Source: Rhodoferax sp.
GTDB lineage: Bacteria; Pseudomonadota; Gammaproteobacteria; Burkholderiales; Burkholderiaceae_C
DNA length: 64,000 bases
Reading direction: 5' to 3'
Assembly (NCBI GenBank): GCA_024236015.1
Contig: JACKLK010000004.1
Location: forward strand, 310,001-374,000
The notes under the pieces were generated by a model, which ran no database searches, was not told where the DNA came from, and saw only the letters and a program-made list of their open reading frames with translations. Below are positions 43,518 through 52,024 of the stretch, piece after piece. A program made the translations under genes and the position numbers. Each line of letters opens with the position of its first letter. Position 1 is the first letter of the stretch.

Positions 43518-44653
43518 CAACGACCACCCGACCGGCGTCGCGACGCCCGAGCGCACTGGCCGCGGCCGCACTGGCACTGGGCCTGTGGTCGGCCCATCCG
43601 CTGCCGGCGCACAGCCAGGACGCGACCAAGGCGCTGAACCTGTTCCAGCAACTGCTGCGCCCGGCCCCGAATGCCGCGCCGGCCCCGCAACCCGTGCAGC
43701 CGGCCGCGCCCGCGCAAGCGCCCAACCCCGCCGGCTTGCTCGGCAACGCGCTGATCGGCGCCGGTGCCGGCTCCGGTACGGCAGCCGGCAACGTGGCCCT
43801 GGCGTCCGACCTGATGAACCTGTTGTCCCAGTCGACGACACAGATCGAGCCGGCGCAGGAGATCGAGATCGGCCGCCAGCTCGCCGCGGTCCTGCTCGGC
43901 AGCAAGGCCTTGCATCCGGACATGCAGTTGCAGCGCTACGTCAACCAGCTCGGGCGCTGGCTCAGCCTGCAGTCCGGCCGGCCCGAACTGCCGTGGACGT
44001 TCGCGGTGCTCGACGACAACGGCTTCAATGCCTTCGCCGCGCCTGGCGGCTTCGTGTTCGTCACCAAAGGGCTGATCGACCGCGTGGCGGACGAATCCGA
44101 ACTCGCCGGCATCCTGGCGCACGAGATCAGCCATGTCGTGCAACGCCACCATCTCGAGGCGATCCGCAAGAACGCGCGTGCCGGCATCGTGACCCAGCTG
44201 ATCGGCTCGCAGCTGAACAACAACCTCGGCGGCGCCTTGTCGGCCCAGCTGATCGGGCTCGGGCGCAACCTGTACGCCAAGGGCCTGGACCAGGCGGACG
44301 AATACGAGGCCGACCGGCTCGGCGTCACCCTGGCCGCCAGTTCGGGCTTCGATCCCTACGGCCTGCCGGCCGTGCTGCAACAGCTGCGCGCAGCCACGCC
44401 GGACAACCCGGTGTTCAGCCTGTCGCTGAGCACGCATCCGCCGGCGCAACTGCGCATCGACCAGATGGCCCTGGCCATGGGCGAGCGGCTCGACGGCCTG
44501 AGCGGCAAGGCTGCCGTCACGCCGGCCCAGCGCATGGAGCAGCTCGCGGCGCGACAGCGCGATCAGGCCTCCGCCGCCGCACCCGCCCCTGCATCCAAGC
44601 CGCCGGCGGCGGTGCGGCTGCCGGTGCCCAAGGCCAGGACGACCAAACCCTGA
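43514..44653 (+). CDS. Periplasmic M48-family zinc metalloprotease
   Basis: A 379-residue protein. Signal peptide ~1-34 is followed by a Pro/Ala-rich region (50-75) and a glycine-rich segment. The M48 domain has DDNGFNAFAAPGGFVFVTKGL, the zinc motif HEISH at 203-207 and the third ligand region QADEYEADRLGV. The C-terminal ~60 residues are Ala/Pro-rich and lack the TPR repeats of BepA. It resembles LoiP/BepA-type outer-membrane quality control proteases. A GAGGAGG site precedes the start, which overlaps the SH3 gene. Confidence 0.92.
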   Translation: MTTTTRPASRRPSALAAAALALGLWSAHPLPAHSQDATKALNLFQQLLRPAPNAAPAPQPVQPAAPAQAPNPAGLLGNALIGAGAGSGTAAGNVALASDLMNLLSQSTTQIEPAQEIEIGRQLAAVLLGSKALHPDMQLQRYVNQLGRWLSLQSGRPELPWTFAVLDDNGFNAFAAPGGFVFVTKGLIDRVADESELAGILAHEISHVVQRHHLEAIRKNARAGIVTQLIGSQLNNNLGGALSAQLIGLGRNLYAKGLDQADEYEADRLGVTLAASSGFDPYGLPAVLQQLRAATPDNPVFSLSLSTHPPAQLRIDQMALAMGERLDGLSGKAAVTPAQRMEQLAARQRDQASAAAPAPASKPPAAVRLPVPKARTTKP

Positions 44654-44671
44654 GCCGCGATCCGGCCGCGG

Positions 44672-45529
44672 TCAACCGAAGTGGCAGGCGACCGTCCCGA
44701 ATTCACCGTAGTCGGCCACGATCGTGTCGCCCCGTCGCACGTCGATCGGGCGGATGAACGAGCCTGCCAGCACGACTTCGCCCGCCTGCAGCGTGACCCC
44801 GTGTACATGCAGCCGATTGGCCAGCCAGGCGATGCCGTAGGCCGGATGGCCGAGCACGCCGGCGGCCAGGCCGGTTTCCTCCACCTCCGCGTTACGGCTG
44901 ACGACGGCCCCGATCCGGCGCAGGTCGACGTGAAAGCCGTCCGGCTTGAAGGCACGGCCCCCCAGCACCAGCGCGGCATTCGCGGCGTTGTCCGAGATGG
45001 TGTCCAGCACCGTGCGCGCACGGCCGGTTTCCGGGTCGATGCGCTGGATCCGCGCATCGAGTATTTCCAGCGCGGGCGTGACATAGGCCGTGGCATCGAG
45101 CACGTCGAACAGGCTGCAGTCGGGTCCTGACAAGGGCTTGTCGAGCACGAAGGCCAGCTCGGCCTCGATCTTGAGCTGCAGGAAGCGGTCGTACGGGATG
45201 GTCGATCCCTCGCGGTACAACATGTCGTCGAGCAAGCTGCCGAAGTCGGGCTCGTCGATCTTCACCGCCCGCTGCATGGCCTTGGAGGTGAGCCCGATCT
45301 TGTGACCGACGCAGCGTCGGCCGGCCGCCATCTTGAGGTCCATCCAGGCCGACTGGACCGCATAGGCGTCGGCCATGGTCATGGCCGGGTGATCCAGTGA
45401 AATCTGCCGGCACGGAACGAGCGATCGCTCGGCGGCATCGATCCGCGCAGCCGCATCGGCAATCTGCGCGGCGCTCAGCGTCGCACGTCCAGGCGTGTCG
45501 GCACCCTGCGGTGCACCGGCGGCGCTCAC
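44672..45529 (-). CDS. 2-oxo acid hydratase (MhpD/HpaH type)
   Basis: A 285-residue member of the MhpD/HpaH hydratase family (FAH superfamily), which hydrates 2-hydroxy-dienoates after meta ring cleavage. Conserved parts are GHKIGLTSKAMQRA, EAELAFVLDKPL (metal Glu residues), YVTPALEILDARI, DNAANAALVLGG and GHPAYGIAWLANRL. I take a GTG start at 45529 because GTGA overlaps the FAH gene stop by four bases. It is the last gene of the catabolic operon. HpaH-like enzymes are ~267 residues, so the N-terminus has about 18 extra. Confidence 0.88.
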   Translation of the reverse strand: MSAAGAPQGADTPGRATLSAAQIADAAARIDAAERSLVPCRQISLDHPAMTMADAYAVQSAWMDLKMAAGRRCVGHKIGLTSKAMQRAVKIDEPDFGSLLDDMLYREGSTIPYDRFLQLKIEAELAFVLDKPLSGPDCSLFDVLDATAYVTPALEILDARIQRIDPETGRARTVLDTISDNAANAALVLGGRAFKPDGFHVDLRRIGAVVSRNAEVEETGLAAGVLGHPAYGIAWLANRLHVHGVTLQAGEVVLAGSFIRPIDVRRGDTIVADYGEFGTVACHFG

Positions 45530-46392
45530 GATTCCGCCTCCACGCGGTTGCGCAGGATGCCGACCCCGCTGACCTCGACTTCGACCAGGTCGCCGGGTTG
45601 CAGGAACCGGGGCGGCTCGAAGCGGATGCCGGCACCGATGGGCGTGCCGGTGGCGATCACGTCGCCCGGCTCCAGCGTGGTGAAGGTGGACAGGTAGGCG
45701 ATCAGGAACGGGAAGTCGAACATCAGGTGGTCGGTCGTGTCGTCCTGCCGCAACTCGCCGTTGACCCGGGTCTGCACCCGCATCGGCTGCTCGCCCTGGC
45801 CGAACCCGTCGGCCGTCGCGATCCAGGGGCCGATCGCGCCCGAGGCATGGAAGTTCTTGCCCTGGGTCACGTTGAACTTGGCATGGTGCACCCAGTCGCG
45901 TATCGTGCCCTCGTTCATGCAGGTGAACCCGGCGATATGGCTCCAGGCGTGTTCGGGCGCGATGCGGCGCCCCTGCCGGCCGATCACGATCACGATCTCG
46001 CCTTCGTAGTCGAGTTGCCGGGACTCGTGCGGCTGTATCAGCGCCTGCCCGTGGCCGACCAGCGACTCCGGCACGCGCATGAAGATGCTGGGATACCGGG
46101 GCAGGTCGCTGCCATCCTTGTATTCGGCATTGCGGTGCGCATAGTTGACGCCGATGCAGAAGATCTTGCCGGGACGGCCAATGGGCGGCAGCAACTGCAC
46201 GGCGTCCAGCGCATGGTCGGGAGCGCTGGCATCGGCCAGCTGCCGCGCCTCGCGCATCGCTTCGGGGCCGCCCCTGAGCAATGCCAGCACGGATGCATGG
46301 GCGGGCAGCCGGCGGCCGAGGTCGACGACGCCACGATCGGTGGCGGCACCCCAGCCCGCATGGCCGTTGTGTTCGAAACTGACAAGTCGCAT
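45526..46392 (-). CDS. Fumarylacetoacetate hydrolase-family protein
   Basis: A 288-residue FAH-fold protein. Segments typical of the family are GKIFCIGVNYAHRNAEY, DYEGEIVIVIGRQGRRI (metal-binding Glu residues), MNEGTIRDWVHHAKFN, QGKNFHASGAIGPWI and GDVIATGTPIGAG. Members cleave or decarboxylate 2,4-dioxo acids in aromatic catabolism. It lies between the LigI-like hydrolase and the hydratase in one operon, which fits a lower meta-cleavage-like route. The exact substrate is unknown. Confidence 0.9.
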   Translation of the reverse strand: MRLVSFEHNGHAGWGAATDRGVVDLGRRLPAHASVLALLRGGPEAMREARQLADASAPDHALDAVQLLPPIGRPGKIFCIGVNYAHRNAEYKDGSDLPRYPSIFMRVPESLVGHGQALIQPHESRQLDYEGEIVIVIGRQGRRIAPEHAWSHIAGFTCMNEGTIRDWVHHAKFNVTQGKNFHASGAIGPWIATADGFGQGEQPMRVQTRVNGELRQDDTTDHLMFDFPFLIAYLSTFTTLEPGDVIATGTPIGAGIRFEPPRFLQPGDLVEVEVSGVGILRNRVEAES

Positions 46393-46415
46393 GGATGTTT
46401 TCCTGGTGGGGTCCG

Positions 46416-47303
46416 TCAGGCGGCGTCGAAGCCGAACAATTGCGCCGGGTTGTCGACCAGCACCTTGTGCAGGGTGGCGGCATCCGGCGCGAAGCGGTAC
46501 AGCAGTTCCAGCAATGCGCCCTCGTTGGGCGGCTGCTTCACCGACACGGGATGGGGCCAGTCGCTGGCCCAGATGCAGCGGTCGGGCGCCGCGGCGATCA
46601 GGCGCCGCGCCAGCGGAACCACGTCGTCCCAGGGCGCGCCCTGCCGGGACAATTTCTCCGACAAGGACAACATCACCCAGACATTGCCGCGACCCAGCCA
46701 TTCGAGCATGCGCACCAGCGACGGATCGGCATCCCCGCGGGCGGGATCGGCGCGCCCCATGTGGTCGAGCACGATCGGCACGTCCAGCCCTTCGAAATCG
46801 TCGAGCTGGGCACAGATACCATCGGGTTCGGGCTGCACCTTCACGTACCAGCCGAGCTCCTTGATGCGGCCGAGCGCGCGGCTGCGTTGCGCCGGCGAGA
46901 ACTGGATGCCGAGGCCGCCACGGGTGAAGCGCGCACCCCGGATGCCGGCGTCATGCAGCCGGTGCAGCACCGCGTCATCGCCTTCGAGCAGCACGGCGGC
47001 GTTCGCGCAACCCCGGTAGTTGCGTTGCCCGCCGGCATTGAGTCCTTCCAGCGCGTCGAGCACCACGGCGTGGTCGGCGCCGTAGGTGGTGGCCTGCACG
47101 ATCACGCCGCGTTCGATGCCCAGCGTCGCGTGCAGCGTCTGGGCGACCTGCCAGGTTGCGGTCGGCATGGTGTAGGCGGCGCCAGGCCGCACCGGATATC
47201 GATGCGGCGGTCCGAAGACATGGAACTGGCTGTCGCAGGCGCGCGGTGGCGGCAACGGCCGGGGCGCACGCGGATGGGGGTCGAAGGGGAGGTATTCGGG
47301 CAT
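46416..47303 (-). CDS. LigI-like amidohydrolase-superfamily protein
   Basis: A 295-residue TIM-barrel protein related to 2-pyrone-4,6-dicarboxylate lactonase (LigI). The N-terminal HxH motif reads DSQFHVFG, so the first metal His is Gln. Later segments are RGARFTRGG, VKVQPEPDG, DVPIVLDHMGRAD and RCIWASDWPHPV, with the catalytic Asp in the last. LigI works without metal, and the altered HxH fits that. It probably opens a lactone in the pathway served by this operon. Confidence 0.85.
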   Translation of the reverse strand: MPEYLPFDPHPRAPRPLPPPRACDSQFHVFGPPHRYPVRPGAAYTMPTATWQVAQTLHATLGIERGVIVQATTYGADHAVVLDALEGLNAGGQRNYRGCANAAVLLEGDDAVLHRLHDAGIRGARFTRGGLGIQFSPAQRSRALGRIKELGWYVKVQPEPDGICAQLDDFEGLDVPIVLDHMGRADPARGDADPSLVRMLEWLGRGNVWVMLSLSEKLSRQGAPWDDVVPLARRLIAAAPDRCIWASDWPHPVSVKQPPNEGALLELLYRFAPDAATLHKVLVDNPAQLFGFDAA

Positions 47304-47322
47304 CGTCGGCTTGTCCTGGCGG

Positions 47323-47745
47323 TCAGGTGATGTAGGCGGTGAAACTGCACTCGACCAGCTTGCCCATGTCGAGTTCGGGCGCCACGATGGCATGGCGCGC
47401 CGGTCGCGACTGGGGATCGGGGAACATGGCGAGCCAGGGCGCATTGAGCGCCGGGCGCTGGCTGCGGTCCTTCATCCAGACGGTCAGCTTGACGATGTCT
47501 CGGGTCGTCCCGCCGCCCGCCTCGACGATGCGTCGCACGTTGTCCAGCATGTGCCGGCACTGCTCCTCGATCGTGTCGGCCAGCACGCCGGTGTCCGGGT
47601 CCACGCCGAGCACGCTGCCGCTCTCGAGCAAGGGCCCGATGCGGCAGGCGGCCGGAATCGGGTTCTTGTGGCTGAAACCCTCGACATGGACGCTGACGCG
47701 CGTCGCGTGCCCCGCCCGGGCCAATGGCGCATGGGTCGTGCTCAT
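47323..47745 (-). CDS. RidA-family protein
   Basis: A 140-residue YjgF/YER057c/RidA-fold protein. It has the N-terminal SHKNPIPAACRIGPLLESG, DTIEEQCRHMLDNVRRIVEAGGG and VKLTVWMKDRSQRPALN, and a C-terminal SRPARHAIVAPELDMGKLVEC, in which the Arg is the usual carboxylate ligand. Members in catabolic operons deaminate imines or act on enamine/2-oxo intermediates. It overlaps tctC by four bases. Confidence 0.88.
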   Translation of the reverse strand: MSTTHAPLARAGHATRVSVHVEGFSHKNPIPAACRIGPLLESGSVLGVDPDTGVLADTIEEQCRHMLDNVRRIVEAGGGTTRDIVKLTVWMKDRSQRPALNAPWLAMFPDPQSRPARHAIVAPELDMGKLVECSFTAYIT

Positions 47746-48704
47746 TGCGAGGTGATGTTGATCTTCTTGATGATGGGCGTCCAGCGCTCGTCTTCGGCGG
47801 TCAGGTATTCGGTGAACTGCTCGGGCGGGCTGCCGCGCGACTCCGCTCCCAGGCCGGCGAACTTGTCCTGCACGCCCTTCTCGGCCAGCAGCTTCTGCAG
47901 TGCGTCCGACAGGCGCTTGACGATCTCCGGCGGCGTCCCCTTGGGGGCCAGCACACCGGTGAAGGTCTCGGCCGTCAGGCCCTTGAAGCCGGCCTCCTGC
48001 AGGGTCGGAACGTCGGGCAACTGGGACAGGCGTTTCGGCGAACTCACGGCCAATGCGCGGGTGCGGCCGTCCTTGATGAACGGCAGCGCCACCGACACCT
48101 GGTCGAAGTTGAAGTCGACCTGGCCACCGAGCAGGTCGGAGGTCGCCGGCGCATTGCCCTTGTACTGCACCGTGAGCCACTTGGCGCCGCTTTGCTCCTG
48201 TACCAGTTCGCTGAGCAGGTGGTTGGTCGTACCCGCACCCGGCGACGCCATCGACAGCTTGACGGCCGGGTTCCTGCCGGCTTCCAGCAATTGCGCCACC
48301 GTCTTGTACGGCGTGGACGGATTGACCTGGAGCACCAGCGACGTGAACGAGACCGAACTGACCGGCACGAAATCCTTCTTCCAGTGGTAGACATCGCGCT
48401 TGAAGATCAGCGGTGCGAACAGGATCGGGCCATTGGCGCCGACGAAGAAGGTATACCCGTCGGGCGCCGACCGGGCGACGAATTCGCCCGCGATCAGGCC
48501 GCCCGCGCCAGCCTTGTTCTCGACCAGGAACTGCTGGTTGAACAGGGCGCCGAGCCGTTCGCTGATGATGCGCGCCGCGCTGTCGACATTGCCGCCCGGC
48601 GGGTACGGCACGATCAGGCGCACCGGCTTGTCGGGCCATTGCGATTGGGCCGGCGCGGCGGTTGCGAACACGGCCACGGCGCATGCGGCGAGGAATTTCT
48701 TCAT
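47742..48704 (-). CDS. tctC: TctC/Bug-type solute-binding protein
   Basis: A 320-residue periplasmic binding protein of the tripartite tricarboxylate transporter class, the Bug family expanded in Burkholderiales. Signal peptide 1-20; mature start QWPDKPVRLIVPYPPGGNVDSAARIISE is diagnostic, with the GAGGLIAGEFVARSAPDGYT segment after it. Such proteins bind carboxylates. It is the first gene of the catabolic operon and is driven by a near-consensus promoter; the membrane subunits TctB and TctA are encoded at 52.0-54.0 kb. Confidence 0.93.
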   Translation of the reverse strand: MKKFLAACAVAVFATAAPAQSQWPDKPVRLIVPYPPGGNVDSAARIISERLGALFNQQFLVENKAGAGGLIAGEFVARSAPDGYTFFVGANGPILFAPLIFKRDVYHWKKDFVPVSSVSFTSLVLQVNPSTPYKTVAQLLEAGRNPAVKLSMASPGAGTTNHLLSELVQEQSGAKWLTVQYKGNAPATSDLLGGQVDFNFDQVSVALPFIKDGRTRALAVSSPKRLSQLPDVPTLQEAGFKGLTAETFTGVLAPKGTPPEIVKRLSDALQKLLAEKGVQDKFAGLGAESRGSPPEQFTEYLTAEDERWTPIIKKINITSQ

Positions 48705-48754
48705 GAGTGTCTCCTGGGTCTGCGGTTGATCACGGCGGGTTGCCCCGAAGCGCC

Positions 48755-48783
48755 ACTGTAGGTTTGATGTTCAGGGCTCTCAA
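48755..48783 (-). promoter_or_regulatory. Sigma70-type promoter of the tctC operon
   Basis: On the minus strand TTGAGA (48783-48778), a 17-bp spacer and TACAGT (48760-48755). This is the best -35/-10 pair in the window and gives a leader of ~45 bases before tctC. Confidence 0.65.
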
Positions 48784-48802
48784 GGAAAAACGTGCCGTTT
48801 AT

Positions 48803-48815
48803 TCCGCCATGCGGA
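48803..48815. promoter_or_regulatory. Perfect IclR-type operator palindrome
   Basis: TCCGC-CAT-GCGGA is a perfect 13-bp palindrome of the form bound by many IclR-family regulators of aromatic catabolism. Its centre is about 60 bp upstream of the inferred tctC start site, just upstream of the -35 element, the usual place for activation. Confidence 0.6.
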
Positions 48816-48992
48816 CAATCCATGAAAGTGACTTCCGGCGGCGACAGCCGGTCCGCAGGTACACCCGGGCGTACCCACGACCGGCACCCGCCCTTGCACC
48901 AGGTTTGCGGTAGCGGCAGGCACGGCAGCGGCCGGGACGCTGCGTCCACGCTGCCCGCGCGGCCCTGCGTGTGGCCAGGTGCACACTGCTTT

Positions 48993-49005
48993 TCCGCATC
49001 ATGGA
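48993..49005. promoter_or_regulatory. Imperfect second IclR-type site
   Basis: TCCGC-ATC-ATGGA keeps the first half of the palindrome at 48803 exactly and matches the second half at three of five bases. It lies next to a -10-like TATCAT and could mediate autoregulation of the flavin reductase-iclR operon. Confidence 0.35.
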
Positions 49006-49104
49006 CATATCATGCAGTTCGACGTGGACATGCCCGGGCGAGGTCCATAGCATCGATGCCTTCCTGCAACCCCGCAACCACCCCTGCCCTTCCGGACGTC
49101 CTCC

Positions 49105-49740
49105 ATGCGCATCCTGGCCCGAGATCTCGACCCCCAGCAGACCTACCGACTTCTCACCGGCGTCGTCGTGCCGCGACCCATCGCATGGGTCTGCAGCCAG
49201 TCGAGCGACGGGGTGTTGAACCTGGCGCCATTCAGCGCCTTCACCTTCGTCTCGAACAAGCCGCCCATGCTGGGCATCAACGTCGGGCGCAAGGCCGGAC
49301 GGCGCAAGGACACGGGCAACAACATCCACGCCACCGGCGAATACGTGGTGCACATCGGCGACGCCACGCTGGTCGAGGCGATCCATGACAGTGCCGTGGA
49401 ACACCCGCCGCAGGTCAGCGAAGTCGCGTTGCTGGGCCTGGAAACCGTGGCGAGCGAGCAGATCGCGGTGCCGCGTCTGGCGGCACCGCCGATCGCCATG
49501 GAATGCCGCTTGCGCCATGCCTGCGCGTTCGGCGACACCGGCTCGGAATTCCTGGTCGGCGAGGTGCTGGTCTTTCATGTGCGCGACGGCTTGGTGCGCG
49601 ACGGCAAGATCGACTCCGTCGAACTCGACCCGATCTGCCGCCTGGCAGGCCCCACCTATGCCACGCTCGGACCGACCGTCACGCTACGCGCCATCGCCCA
49701 GACCGCCAAGACCGTGATGCCCGCCGCACCCGGGACATGA
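49105..49740 (+). CDS. Flavin reductase-like FMN-binding split-barrel protein
   Basis: A 211-residue protein of the flavin reductase (DIM6/NTAB) family. It begins with LDPQQTYRLLTGVVVPRPIAWV, then NLAPFSAFTFVSNKPPMLG and GRRKDTGNNIHATGEYVVHI, the FMN-binding core. Members reduce flavin for a partner monooxygenase or act on their own. No monooxygenase is in the window. It overlaps the IclR gene by four bases, and so belongs to the same regulatory unit as the divergent tctC operon. Confidence 0.9.
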   Translation: MRILARDLDPQQTYRLLTGVVVPRPIAWVCSQSSDGVLNLAPFSAFTFVSNKPPMLGINVGRKAGRRKDTGNNIHATGEYVVHIGDATLVEAIHDSAVEHPPQVSEVALLGLETVASEQIAVPRLAAPPIAMECRLRHACAFGDTGSEFLVGEVLVFHVRDGLVRDGKIDSVELDPICRLAGPTYATLGPTVTLRAIAQTAKTVMPAAPGT

Positions 49741-50579
49741 ATCCGCGCAAACCGATGGCGACCCCGATGGCGCCAGCAGTGGAACACGCCGGCGACGCCG
49801 GCGCCGGTGTGCAAAGCATCCAGCGCGCGATGGCCGTGTTGCGGCTGGTGGCCTGCGGCATGGAACAAGGGGTTCGCATCAGCGACATCGCGGCCATGTC
49901 CGGACTGAGCCACTCCACCGTGCACCGGCTGCTCAAGGTGCTGGTGCAGGAATCCGCGGTGGAGCAGGACCCGCAGACACGCCGTTATCGCATCGGCCCG
50001 GAGATGTCCCTGCTCGGGCTGGCGCGCACGAACCGTTTCCCGATCAAGACCATTGCCCAGCCCTACCTCCATGCCCTGGTGGAACAGATCGGCGACGTGG
50101 CATTTCTGAGCGTGCGCCATGGCGCCGACTCGGTGTGTATCGGCCGTACGCTGGGACACCATGCGATCCAGGTGCTGTCGATCGAAGAAGGTACGCGCAG
50201 GCCCCTGGGCGCCAGTGTGTCCGGCGTGGTGCTGCTGGCCGGCATGGAGCAGGACCTGTCCGAACGCATCACGCAGTCCAATGCGGTGCGGCTGGAACGC
50301 TCCGGCTTTCTCGCCTCCGCGGTGCTGGACAAGGTCCGCGCGGCCCGGCAGGCGGGTTTCGTCTACGCGCAGGACGGTGTCATGCCCGGCACCAGCGCGG
50401 TGGCCGTTCCGGTGCGGGACCCGCGCGGCCAGGTCGTGGCGGCCATCAGCGTGGCGGCACTGAGCACCCGGCTCGATCGCAAGCGCATGCCCGCGGTGCG
50501 CTCGTGCATGCTGGAGCAATCGTCGATGATCACGCGCCGCCTGGCCCAACTGGAGAAGGCGCGGCCCAGGCAGGCTTGA
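49737..50579 (+). CDS. IclR-family transcriptional regulator
   Basis: A 280-residue IclR regulator. Winged helix at ~25-85 (VQSIQRAMAVLRLVACG, ISDIAAMSGLSHSTVHRLLKVL). The C-terminal effector domain has PYLHALVEQIGDVAFLSV, RPLGASVSGVVLLA and GTSAVAVPVRD. These proteins respond to small acids such as pathway intermediates. Its gene is coupled to the flavin reductase gene, and an IclR-type palindrome lies in the divergent promoter region, so it is probably the local regulator of both operons. It converges with the DUF3422 gene. Confidence 0.93.
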   Translation: MNPRKPMATPMAPAVEHAGDAGAGVQSIQRAMAVLRLVACGMEQGVRISDIAAMSGLSHSTVHRLLKVLVQESAVEQDPQTRRYRIGPEMSLLGLARTNRFPIKTIAQPYLHALVEQIGDVAFLSVRHGADSVCIGRTLGHHAIQVLSIEEGTRRPLGASVSGVVLLAGMEQDLSERITQSNAVRLERSGFLASAVLDKVRAARQAGFVYAQDGVMPGTSAVAVPVRDPRGQVVAAISVAALSTRLDRKRMPAVRSCMLEQSSMITRRLAQLEKARPRQA

Positions 50580-50584
50580 ACGGT

Positions 50585-50606
50585 CCGCACCGCGCCCGGT
50601 GTGCGG
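50585..50606. terminator. Weak hairpin between convergent genes
   Basis: CCGCAC pairs with GTGCGG across a ten-base loop in the 36-bp gap between the IclR and DUF3422 genes. There is no T-tract. Confidence 0.25.
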
Positions 50607-50615
50607 CCGGCTCCG

Positions 50616-51911
50616 TCAATGCGAATCGGTGCCGCGGCCCAGGTCCCGGTGCAGGCGCCGCATCGCGCGCCACACCCACAACGCCACCACCGGAATCGCG
50701 ATCGCGGCGCTGGTCTCCGGGCTCAGCGGCCAGCCCCAGGGCTGGGCGGCCTTGGCCAGGTAGGACACCAGACCCACCATGTAGTAGGTGATGGCGGCCA
50801 CCGACAGACCCTCGACCGTCGACTGCAGCTTGAGCTGCATGCCCTGGCGCCGGTTCATGGCCGTCAGCAGTTCCTGGCTGCTTTGCTGCTGCTCGATCTC
50901 GACCCGGGTGCGCAGCAGGTTGCTGATGCGCGAGACGCGCTGGGACAAGGCGTCCTGCCGGCGCGCCGCCCATGCGCAGGTGCTGCGTGCCGGGCTCAGC
51001 CGCCGGTCCATGAACTCGCGCACCGTCTGCATGCCGGCCAGGCGCGATTCGGCGATGTCCTGGATGCGGCGGTCGACCAGTTCGAAGTAGGCGGCACTGG
51101 CCGACAGGCGCGAATGGGTGGTCGCATGCTGGCTTTCGACCTGCCCGGCCAGACGGGTCAGGCGATCGAGCAGCATCGGTTCGTCGGCCCGGGTCGCCGA
51201 GCGGATCAGTTCGGCCAGTTCGGCCAGTTCCCGTTCCGCGCTGGCCAGCACCGCGGCCACGTCGCGCGCGGCCGGCAGTCCCAGCAGCGCCGCCATGCGG
51301 TAGGTCTCGATCTCCAGCAGGCGTTGCACCAGGCGGCCGAGCCGGCGCGGCGTCATGCCGCCGGTGAGCAGCAACATGCGCGAGAACCCGTCGGCATGGA
51401 TCGCGAAATCGGTATAGAGCTCGCCGAAGCCGTCGGCGACGGTCGAAGCCACCAGGGTTTCTTCCTGCAGCAAGGCACGCACCAGCGCGTCGGTATCGCT
51501 GGCGCCGGAGGGCAGGATCCACAGGTGCAGGCAGGCCACGGCCTGGCCGGGCAAGCCCGCCAACCAGGCGCGCGGCACCTCGCGCAGCGCGGTCTGCGGA
51601 TCACGCATGTCCAGCGTCGCGGCGGGCCGGCCGTGGATGAAGGTCCAGGTGACGAATTCGGTATGCAGTTCCCAACGGATCCGGAATCCGCCCACGTCCA
51701 GTCGCAGGTGGGTGGCGTCCTCGTCGGGTAGCGGCAGATGATGGTCGCGCAACAACCGGGCCAGGTGCGCACGACTGGCCTGGCGTTGCTGCGCATCACA
51801 CACCATCACCACGCGCGAGATCGACTGCGGCGCCTGCATCGCCTCGGGCGGCCTGGCATGCACCTCGTTGTGCAGGACGACGCGTTGCGGATGCTGGGCG
51901 GGTAGGTTCAT
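50616..51911 (-). CDS. DUF3422 family membrane protein
   Basis: A 431-residue protein of the DUF3422 family. It starts with LHNEVHARPPEAMQAP, includes RIRWELHTEFVTWTFI and a long coiled-coil helical region with FELVDRRIQDIAESRLAGMQTVREFMDRRLSPA, and ends with two membrane helices (~380-420). This topology resembles CorA-like or Lpp-type membrane-anchored coiled coils, but no function is known. It lies 113 bp downstream of tctA on the same strand, so it may be read through from the tctBA operon. Confidence 0.83.
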   Translation of the reverse strand: MNLPAQHPQRVVLHNEVHARPPEAMQAPQSISRVVMVCDAQQRQASRAHLARLLRDHHLPLPDEDATHLRLDVGGFRIRWELHTEFVTWTFIHGRPAATLDMRDPQTALREVPRAWLAGLPGQAVACLHLWILPSGASDTDALVRALLQEETLVASTVADGFGELYTDFAIHADGFSRMLLLTGGMTPRRLGRLVQRLLEIETYRMAALLGLPAARDVAAVLASAERELAELAELIRSATRADEPMLLDRLTRLAGQVESQHATTHSRLSASAAYFELVDRRIQDIAESRLAGMQTVREFMDRRLSPARSTCAWAARRQDALSQRVSRISNLLRTRVEIEQQQSSQELLTAMNRRQGMQLKLQSTVEGLSVAAITYYMVGLVSYLAKAAQPWGWPLSPETSAAIAIPVVALWVWRAMRRLHRDLGRGTDSH

Positions 51912-52024
51912 GGATGCTCGCGGGCAGTTCGCATGCATTGTCGACCAGTCCCGGGCGCAGGGCGAACCCCAGGCAAAACGGCGCCCGCAGGCGCCGTTTC
52001 GATGGAAAGGCGGGGCGCCCCCGG

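Larger units (their letters stand above)
48705..49104. promoter_or_regulatory. Divergent control region, no gene
   Basis: A 400-bp gap between tctC (minus) and the flavin reductase gene (plus). It holds a strong minus-strand promoter, a perfect IclR-type palindrome and an imperfect second copy, described separately. A TATCAT at 49008-49013 could be the -10 element of the plus-strand operon. No coding frame in it shows protein-like sequence. Confidence 0.6.

Noticed and set aside
48707..48913. A small plus-strand gene in the tctC/flavin reductase gap
   Set aside because: Its translation has no protein-like pattern and it spans the promoter and operator of tctC.
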